From CAZVEV01 sp964625865 (GTDB lineage: Bacteria; Planctomycetota; Phycisphaerae; SM23-33), in NCBI GenBank assembly GCA_964625865.1, contig CAZVEV010000139.1, forward strand, positions 1-15,022: a stretch of 15,022 nucleotides of DNA, in the 5' to 3' direction. How positions within the stretch are numbered: position 1 is the stretch's first letter; the number at the start of each line of letters is the position of its first letter. The position numbers and the translations under genes are program-made. Of the stretch, positions 1 through 4,592 are shown piece by piece. Under the pieces are notes generated by a model. That model was not told where the DNA came from, did not search any database, and was given only the letters and a program-made list of their open reading frames with translations.

Positions 1-38
1 GCTCCGCTGCGCTCCACAGCCCACGGCACCGTTCGGCG

Positions 39-73
39 TTTAACCTTTAACCTTTAACCTTCAACTTTCAACC
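39..73. repeat. Short tandem heptamer repeat upstream of the first gene
   Basis: Three perfect copies of TTTAACC lie head to tail (39-45, 46-52, 53-59), followed by two degenerate copies (TTCAAC, then TTTCAACC) ending at 73. The tract is AT-rich in an otherwise GC-rich neighbourhood and ends 9 bases before the GTG start at 83. It therefore occupies the place where promoter or leader elements of that gene would be. Copy-number change here could alter expression; that is inference. Confidence 0.75.
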
Positions 74-82
74 AGGTCGTGT

Positions 83-604
83 GTGGCCCAGAGAAGCGTA
101 CATTACGAGGCGGCCTTCGAGGACTACCTGCGATGCATGGGCCTGCCCTACGTCGCCGTCGACGAGGCCAAGAAGGCCATCTTCGCCGGGGCCGCCATCA
201 AGAGCTTCGACTTCCTGGTCTACAGCACGGACGGGCCGAACCTGCTGGCCGATGTGAAGGGGCGCAAGTTTCCCGACAGCGGCGGGGGCAGGCGGAAGGG
301 CAACACCCGCACGTGGGAGAACTGGATCACCCGTGACGACGTGGAGGGCCTCGGCGAATGGGAGAAGGTCTTCGGCCCCGACTTCCGCGCCACGCTGGTC
401 TTTGCCTACTGGCTCCAGGGCCCGCCCCAGCGGGCGCCGTTCGAGGACGTCCACCTGTTCCGCAAGCGGCATTACGCGTTCGTGGCGATCACGCTGGCCG
501 ACTACGTCTCCGCCGCCAAGCCGCGAAGCGCCAAGTGGCAGACCATCGCCGTCCCGTCGGCCACCTTCGCCCGACAGGCCCGCGACGTCGCCTCGTTCCT
601 CTAA
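83..604 (+). CDS. Putative PD-(D/E)XK nuclease-like protein, uncharacterised
   Basis: This is a 173-residue protein from a GTG start. GTG at 83 is chosen because the frame is closed by TAA at 41-43, there is a weak AGG six bases upstream, and the next Met (residue 19) would remove a conserved-looking HYEAAFEDYL segment (7-16). The order of acidic and basic residues fits the PD-(D/E)XK nuclease core: a helix with Glu9/Glu13, then Asp43 at the end of a predicted strand (FDFLV), then Asp57-Val-Lys59 in LLADVKGRKF. The basic KGRK patch would suit nucleic-acid contact. The remainder (WENWITRDD near 98-106, a hydrophobic strand TLVFAYWL near 132-139) could complete the fold. No signal peptide or membrane segment is seen, so it is probably cytoplasmic. 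The next gene is convergent, so it appears monocistronic. The fold is inferred from motif order only. Substrate and role are unknown, and it could be a catalytically dead member of the fold. Confidence 0.7.
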   Translation: MAQRSVHYEAAFEDYLRCMGLPYVAVDEAKKAIFAGAAIKSFDFLVYSTDGPNLLADVKGRKFPDSGGGRRKGNTRTWENWITRDDVEGLGEWEKVFGPDFRATLVFAYWLQGPPQRAPFEDVHLFRKRHYAFVAITLADYVSAAKPRSAKWQTIAVPSATFARQARDVASFL

Positions 605-683
605 CCCCGCCCCCACCCCAAGACTCCCCCGAACAAACAGCCGGTCCCTGGTTTCGTGTGTTGTCTCCTGTCGCCCTCAGCGA
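605..683. other. Convergent intergenic gap
   Basis: These 79 bases separate the 3' ends of two convergent genes. The first part is C-rich. I see no convincing stem followed by a T-tract on either strand, so termination here is either Rho-dependent or not recognisable by eye. Confidence 0.4.
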
Positions 684-3026
684 TCAGTCGTCAACTCTCG
701 TTCTGCGCCGTGGGCGGAGTCCCAATGCCCCGCCCAGCAGCAGCATGAGCGAGGCCGGTTCAGGCACGACGGTCAACTCGCCAGTGGTGTACAGGGTCGA
801 GTCGTCCCAGGTCAGACCGCCGGGCAGGTCGGGCAGGTTGACGGTGTCGAACGCGCTGCCGCCGGCCAGCGTGCCCCAGTCGAGGATGTCGAACACGTTG
901 CCGTTGGCAGGGCTGAAGTCGTCGATCAGCGTTACCGTCAGCGTCCCGGCCAGCGCCGCCTGGCCCGTCACCACCAGGGCGTCGTACTGATCGCCACGAA
1001 GCAGCCCGCCCAGTTCGATCTCGAGCAGCCCGTCGGCTCCCTGCGTGTAGTTGCCGTCGACCGTCAGCAGCCCCGCGCTGGCGCCGGGGGCGACCGCGTC
1101 GCCGGCGCCGAGGGTCACGTCCGTGCGCAACGTCCCCGTTCCGCCAAGCGTCCCGCCGCCGCCGGCGAACCCGATGGCGTTGTCGACCGTCACGCCGCCG
1201 GCGACCCGCAGCGTCCCGCCGTCCAACATGACCGTGCCCGTGCCCAGTGCGCTGCCGTGAGCCGCTACGAGAACACCCGCCCTGACGGTCACGTCGCCCG
1301 TGTAGCTGCTGCTGTCTCCCGAGAGCGTCATCGTGCCCGAGCCGGTTTTCTTGAAAGACCCGTCGTCGGTCAGCGAACCGCTGAACTCGCTGCCGGTCCC
1401 GTCGCTTCCGACCCCCATGACACGCCCGGCGATCTCCACGGTCCCGGCACCGGCGAGTGAACCGAAATACTCACCGTCATCTTCGATGCGCAGGGTAGCG
1501 CCGCTTGCCACGGTGACGCGTGTCGAGGCGCCCAGGGAGTCGCCCACCCCGGCCGACAGGACGCCGCCGCCAACGGTAATGTCGCCCGTGTAGCCGCCGT
1601 TGTTTCCCGTCAGCGTCATCGTGCCCGGGCCGGTCTTGGCCAGGTCCCCGCTTCCGGTCAGCGACTGGTTCACGACGAACGTGTGCGACGCCTCGGCGAT
1701 GTCGAACCCGCCCCCGCCGGCGGCGAAGGTCAGCGAACGCACCGTGGATCCAAAGCCGGACCCGGTGATCCGCAGCACCCCGCCGTCGAACGTCAGCCCG
1801 CCGGCCGTGTCGCCCAGGTTGGCTTCGGCAGCGGCGCTGAGCACGCCCTGGCCCAGCGTCGTTCCCCCGCCGTAGGTGCTCGCACCGGTCAGCGTCAGCG
1901 TTCCGGTCCCGGTCTTGACCAGCGAGCAGCCCGACCCCTTCAGCGCGCCGGTGTACGTCGTGTCCTGGCCGTTGCCGCCCACCGTCACCTGCCGATTGCC
2001 GGCGCTCAGGTCCGCCGACCCGGCCAGCCCGCCGAAGACGGGGGCCGCCACGGATGTGTGAAAGTAGAGCCCGGGGGTGTCCATCTGCACCGTGCTGCCC
2101 TGGAGCGCGGCGTTGTGATCCACATGGAGGATGCTACTGACGACCGTGGCGCCCGTGAAGGTGTTGGCGACGGTGAGAAAGGTCTCCGTCCCTATGTCCA
2201 GGCCGCCCGTCCCGGTGATCGTACCGTCCAGATGCAAGGTGTCGTCGTAGGTATCCTTGAGGGTCAGAACGGCCGAGCCGGGGAGAGAGATGGCCCCGCT
2301 GATGCGCCGATCGCCCGACTCCATCGTGCCGATGGTGGCATTGCCGTCCAGCGTAATGCCCCCCCGGATGTCGACATCCTCTTCCAGTTGCAGGGCACCG
2401 TACCCGTCCGTGCCGGCGCCGCTGAGAATGAAAGACTCATCCAGGGCCCTGGAAAAGCGCACGTACACCGTGGCGCCGCTGGAAATAACCGTGTGGTTGC
2501 CGGCGCCCGTCGTCCCCAGCGACGCGTCGTCCAGCACTTTGATCGTCCCGGCGGACACCGTCGTCACGCCGCTGTACAGGTTGGCCCGCAGGAGGTCCAG
2601 CGTGCCGCTGCCCGACTTGGTGAACCCTTGCGTCCCGGTCACCCCGCAGTCCAGCATGCCTCGGGTCACCGTCCGGACCGTCGGGGCGCCCGTGGAGGTG
2701 ATCAGCTTCAGCCGCGTCGGGGGATTGCTCCACTGCTGAATAGTCCAGTCATGCCCGCTCCCGCCGCCATCCGAGAAGACCAGATGGCCGATCCACCGGT
2801 CCGTGCCCAACATGACCGTGCGTCTGGCGGTGATGTCTGTCGTGAAGTAGGCCGTCCCGTCCACGTCGTCAGCGATGATGCCGTCCTGCCAGTTGTCCTC
2901 GTTGTTGCTCCAGAACTCGCCGCTATCGTCGGTAATCCACGTCCCGTCCGTGCCCGCCCGCGCCGAACCGACGGCCAGTAGACACACCCAAACGACCGAT
3001 AAACGTCTCGTCAAGTGCCTCATCAT
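684..3026 (-). CDS. PEP-CTERM surface protein with autotransporter-associated beta-strand repeats
   Basis: This is a 780-residue secreted protein. Residues 1-24 form a signal peptide (basic MMRHLTRRLS, hydrophobic VVWVCLLAVG, then SARA). The body is rich in Gly, Thr, Ser and Val. It carries recurring units of the autotransporter-associated beta-strand type (xKTGxGTLTLTG...Y.G.TTV..G.L....SLG) at about 134-171, 368-405, 461-499 and 557-595, which should form a long parallel beta-helix. The end is a PEP-CTERM tag: Val-Pro-Glu-Pro at 754-757, a short hydrophobic stretch 759-770, then RPRRR. In known PEP-CTERM systems this tag is recognised by exosortase and the protein is moved to the cell surface or extracellular matrix. 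No outer-membrane beta-barrel is present, so it is not a classical autotransporter. ATG at 3026 is followed directly by a second ATG; GGAG lies 4 bases before the first and 7 before the second, so the second (3023) may be the real start. Function is probably structural or adhesive. Confidence 0.9.
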   Translation of the reverse strand: MMRHLTRRLSVVWVCLLAVGSARAGTDGTWITDDSGEFWSNNEDNWQDGIIADDVDGTAYFTTDITARRTVMLGTDRWIGHLVFSDGGGSGHDWTIQQWSNPPTRLKLITSTGAPTVRTVTRGMLDCGVTGTQGFTKSGSGTLDLLRANLYSGVTTVSAGTIKVLDDASLGTTGAGNHTVISSGATVYVRFSRALDESFILSGAGTDGYGALQLEEDVDIRGGITLDGNATIGTMESGDRRISGAISLPGSAVLTLKDTYDDTLHLDGTITGTGGLDIGTETFLTVANTFTGATVVSSILHVDHNAALQGSTVQMDTPGLYFHTSVAAPVFGGLAGSADLSAGNRQVTVGGNGQDTTYTGALKGSGCSLVKTGTGTLTLTGASTYGGGTTLGQGVLSAAAEANLGDTAGGLTFDGGVLRITGSGFGSTVRSLTFAAGGGGFDIAEASHTFVVNQSLTGSGDLAKTGPGTMTLTGNNGGYTGDITVGGGVLSAGVGDSLGASTRVTVASGATLRIEDDGEYFGSLAGAGTVEIAGRVMGVGSDGTGSEFSGSLTDDGSFKKTGSGTMTLSGDSSSYTGDVTVRAGVLVAAHGSALGTGTVMLDGGTLRVAGGVTVDNAIGFAGGGGTLGGTGTLRTDVTLGAGDAVAPGASAGLLTVDGNYTQGADGLLEIELGGLLRGDQYDALVVTGQAALAGTLTVTLIDDFSPANGNVFDILDWGTLAGGSAFDTVNLPDLPGGLTWDDSTLYTTGELTVVPEPASLMLLLGGALGLRPRRRTRVDD

Positions 3027-3231
3027 CCATCTCCGTTGTGTGACCGGACTCGCCGGTGCTCACTTCTCTCAACCTCAACGTGGACATACCCTCATCCCAG
3101 CCATGCGCGCCGCGTATTCCGAAGCACACGCGCCGCGAAGACCGCCCAACCGTGAGCAACGACCAAAGAGGTGAGCAGCCCCATACGGGCCTCTCGGCCC
3201 TTCCTCCCAAACCCGTACACCCAGATATATT

Positions 3232-3260
3232 AGGATACAAGCGGAAGCCATATGTGTCAA
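3232..3260 (-). promoter_or_regulatory. Sigma-70-type promoter for the PEP-CTERM gene
   Basis: On the minus strand a perfect -35 box TTGACA (3255-3260) is followed after exactly 17 bases by TATCCT (3232-3237). An AT-rich stretch (TAATATAT) lies just downstream. Transcription would start near 3225, leaving a leader of about 200 nt before the PEP-CTERM start. The leader has two short stems, GGGCC/GGCCC around 3187-3200 and ACCGG/CCGGT just before the ribosome site. I do not recognise a riboswitch class in it. Confidence 0.55.
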
Positions 3261-3281
3261 ATCAATTCTCCAGAAGATCCA

Positions 3282-3325
3282 CTTGCGGCACCGCCGCAAG
3301 ACGTATCACGGGCGTCTCGCCCGTG
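3282..3325. repeat. Two adjacent perfect hairpins with 3-base loops
   Basis: CTTGCGGC and GCCGCAAG form an 8-bp stem around loop ACC (3282-3300). Six bases later, CACGGGCG and CGCCCGTG form another 8-bp stem around loop TCT (3307-3325). Neither is followed by a T-run, and both lie upstream of the two divergent genes, so they are not terminators. The pair resembles a REP-type interspersed palindromic element; that interpretation is inference. Confidence 0.65.
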
Positions 3326-3377
3326 TCTGAATCCGTCGGAAACGGTTCATTTGCCGTCGGTTTCACCGGCGAGATCT

Positions 3378-3401
3378 CGATCCCGATGTACATCGGGATC
3401 G
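3378..3401. repeat. Perfect 24-bp palindrome
   Basis: The sequence from CGATCCCGATGT to ACATCGGGATCG reads identically on both strands, with its centre between 3389 and 3390 and no spacer. It could be an operator for a dimeric regulator or part of the same palindromic repeat family as its neighbours. It lies 118 bases upstream of the -35 box of the PEP-CTERM promoter. Confidence 0.8.
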
Positions 3402-3436
3402 GCATGGTACGCCACGTCGCAACCGCCTCTCGACTC

Positions 3437-3511
3437 CCTGACCCGCCCCCCGCCCGCGGCCGGAGCGGCCTACGGGGGTCCCCGCCGCCGGCCAATCCCG
3501 CCAGGCCCCCC
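3437..3511. repeat. Repeat block, copy 1 (left of assembly gap)
   Basis: This C-rich 75-base block aligns without gaps to 3579-3653, with 65 identities. It begins CCTGACCCGCCCCC and includes TACGGGGGTCCC and GCCAATCCCGC. All ten mismatches in this span have C or G here and A or T in copy 2. Similarity fades after 3511. Confidence 0.75.
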
Positions 3512-3568
3512 CGGGCGGCACCCGCGCCCGCGCGCCTGGCCGGTGGGGGGGAGGTCCTTTGCGAGGGC

Positions 3569-3578
3569 NNNNNNNNNN
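3569..3578. other. Assembly gap (ten Ns)
   Basis: Ten consecutive Ns mark an unresolved join. The real distance is unknown. The base after the gap is the first base of the second repeat copy, so the join is repeat-associated. Confidence 0.97.
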
Positions 3579-3653
3579 CCTGACCCGCCCCCAGCACGCG
3601 GCCTGAGCGTCATACGGGGGTCCCAGCCGCCTGCCAATCCCGCAAGGAACCCC
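3579..3653. repeat. Repeat block, copy 2 (right of assembly gap)
   Basis: This is a direct repeat of 3437-3511 at an offset of 142 positions. It begins immediately after the N run, which suggests a contig edge. A further 14-bp direct repeat, ACGCCCCCAGCCGC, occurs downstream at 3676-3689 and 3696-3709. Confidence 0.75.
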
Positions 3654-3675
3654 TGCCCCCCCTCGTCGCCCTCAA

Positions 3676-3709
3676 ACGCCCCCAGCCGCAAAGCCACGCC
3701 CCCAGCCGC
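3676..3709. repeat. 14-bp direct repeat, two copies
   Basis: ACGCCCCCAGCCGC occurs at 3676-3689 and again at 3696-3709, separated by six bases. The CGCCCCCAGC core also appears in the repeat block that starts at 3579, so it belongs to the same C-rich low-complexity stretch. Confidence 0.6.
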
Positions 3710-3741
3710 GTCCTGGCAGCCCCCACGCCGCCACACGGAGC

Positions 3742-3759
3742 GACGAATACCTGTTCGTC
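3742..3759. repeat. Small hairpin
   Basis: GACGAA and TTCGTC form a 6-bp stem around a 6-base loop (TACCTG). It is one of several stems in this non-coding island. No function is assigned. Confidence 0.45.
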
Positions 3760-3795
3760 ACGGCTGGCGTCGCGATGCGCCGTCGGCCGAAAAAC

Positions 3796-3812
3796 GCGGG
3801 GCGTTGCCCCGC
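3796..3812. repeat. Perfect hairpin with 3-base loop
   Basis: GCGGGGC and GCCCCGC form a 7-bp stem around loop GTT. It shares the stem-plus-triloop layout of the hairpins at 3282-3325 and abuts the next inverted repeat. Confidence 0.6.
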
Positions 3813-3873
3813 CGCTAAACAGTGCGCGCGTGGAGTGGATCTGAGCATGGTGTACGCACGCATCGTTTAGCGG
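3812..3873. repeat. 62-base imperfect inverted repeat
   Basis: Left arm 3812-3831 (CCGCTAAAC...GCGT) matches the reverse complement of right arm 3854-3873 (ACGC...GTTTAGCGG) at 17 of 20 positions, including nine consecutive outer base pairs. The spacer is 22 bases. As RNA one of the mismatches would be a G-U pair. It could be a folded small RNA, a small palindromic repeat or the remnant of an element with terminal repeats. I find no coding sequence or target-site duplication to choose between these. Confidence 0.6.
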
Positions 3874-3960
3874 TCGGGCATCGCTCGACGTTCACCGTTC
3901 GACGAGGCGGTGCGTGTGACAGGAGAACGCGGACCCCCGCAAACCACGCAACCGACCCAC

Positions 3961-3994
3961 TTGCTATTGTCTCCTGCGCCGGGTAACCTATTGC
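3961..3994 (+). promoter_or_regulatory. Weak promoter candidate for the response-regulator operon
   Basis: TTGCTA (3961-3966) is followed after 17 bases by TAACCT (3984-3989). An overlapping alternative is TTGTCT (3967-3972), 16 bases, then TATTGC (3989-3994). Each box matches the sigma-70 consensus only partially. The position, about 45-75 bases before the start codon at 4039, is sensible. Confidence 0.25.
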
Positions 3995-4038
3995 GTTCGA
4001 CCTGACGGGTCTCGTGCCCGTTACGAGGAGAAACGCTG

Positions 4039-4542
4039 ATGCCACAGACGCCTGCCGCCCTGGCGGACCAGAGAACTGACGAAGAGAAGATCAAGGACAG
4101 CACGGTACTCGTTGTCGACGACAACGAGCAGAATCTCGAGCTGCTGGTGGCCTACCTTGACACGCTGAGCTGCAAGGTTGAGACGGCCGTCGACGGGATC
4201 GACGCCCTGGACAAGGTCGCCGCCCGTACGCCGGACCTGATCCTGCTGGACGTGATGATGCCCCGGATGAGCGGCTTCGAGGTCTGTCGCAAGCTCAAGA
4301 GCGACCCCGAGACCCGCGACGTGCCGATCATCATGGTCACGGCGCTGACCGAACTGGGCGACATCGAGCGGGGGGTGGAGTCCGGTACGGACGACTTCAT
4401 CTCCAAGCCCGTCAATCGAATGGAACTGCTGACCCGCGTGCGCAGCCTGCTCCGCGTGCGCCATCTCAAGAACGAACTGGACCGTACGCTGGCGTATCTC
4501 AGCGAGGTCGAGTCCGGCCGGTCCGTCGGCGAAGACACCTGA
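4039..4542 (+). CDS. Response regulator, single receiver (REC) domain
   Basis: This 167-residue cytoplasmic two-component receiver protein would be phosphorylated by a histidine kinase. The REC domain spans about 21-141 and has the complete active site: Asp27-Asp28 (VVDDN), phospho-acceptor Asp71 (LLDVMMPRMSGFE), Thr101 (MVTAL) and Lys123 (ISKPVN). The sequence is of the PleD/diguanylate-cyclase receiver type, but no GGDEF or DNA-binding domain follows. The last ~25 residues (RHLKNELDRTLAYLSEVESG) look like a short coiled-coil helix. GAGGAG lies 8 bases before the ATG and fixes the start. No kinase gene is in the window. It is the first gene of the same-strand run, 50 bases before the protease gene, so it may act through protein-protein contact or be co-expressed with the envelope genes downstream. 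The output partner is unknown. Confidence 0.9.
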   Translation: MPQTPAALADQRTDEEKIKDSTVLVVDDNEQNLELLVAYLDTLSCKVETAVDGIDALDKVAARTPDLILLDVMMPRMSGFEVCRKLKSDPETRDVPIIMVTALTELGDIERGVESGTDDFISKPVNRMELLTRVRSLLRVRHLKNELDRTLAYLSEVESGRSVGEDT

Positions 4543-4554
4543 CCCGTCACTATG

Positions 4555-4576
4555 CCGGCCCCGCGTGCCGGGCCGG
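4555..4576 (+). terminator. GC stem-loop between response regulator and protease
   Basis: CCGGCCC and GGGCCGG form a 7-bp stem around an 8-base loop in the 50-base gap. No T-run follows, so it is at best an attenuator or mRNA-processing/stability element rather than a full intrinsic terminator. Confidence 0.3.
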
Positions 4577-4592
4577 ATCAGGAGCGAATCAC

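Larger units (their letters stand above)
3027..4038. other. Hairpin-rich non-coding island between divergent genes
   Basis: About 1 kb separates the divergent PEP-CTERM and response-regulator genes. No reading frame here looks protein-like; the frames that are open are low-complexity Pro/Arg/Ala. The first 200 bases are the leader of the PEP-CTERM gene. The remainder holds several perfect hairpins with 3-base loops, a 24-bp palindrome, a C-rich stretch (about 3437-3735), a ten-N gap and a 62-base inverted repeat, listed separately. No tRNA or other standard RNA gene is recognisable. Confidence 0.7.

Noticed and set aside
1683..2981. A 432-codon plus-strand frame opposite the PEP-CTERM gene
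   Set aside because: Its product is Arg/Gly/Pro/Ala-rich with no domain. The minus-strand frame has a signal peptide, recognisable repeats and a PEP-CTERM tag, so this is an antisense shadow of GC-rich DNA.
3437..3653. CRISPR-like or mobile-element repeat
   Set aside because: Only two long imperfect copies are present, with no short regularly spaced repeats, no cas genes, no transposase and no terminal inverted repeats framing them.
3056..3818. Overlapping open frames through the assembly gap
   Set aside because: They pass through unknown bases and encode Pro/Arg/Ala low-complexity sequence. Nothing supports translation.
3880..4020. GTTCGA-containing stretches as tRNA T-arms
   Set aside because: Neither occurrence has the flanking 5-bp T-stem, an anticodon arm or an acceptor stem at tRNA spacing.
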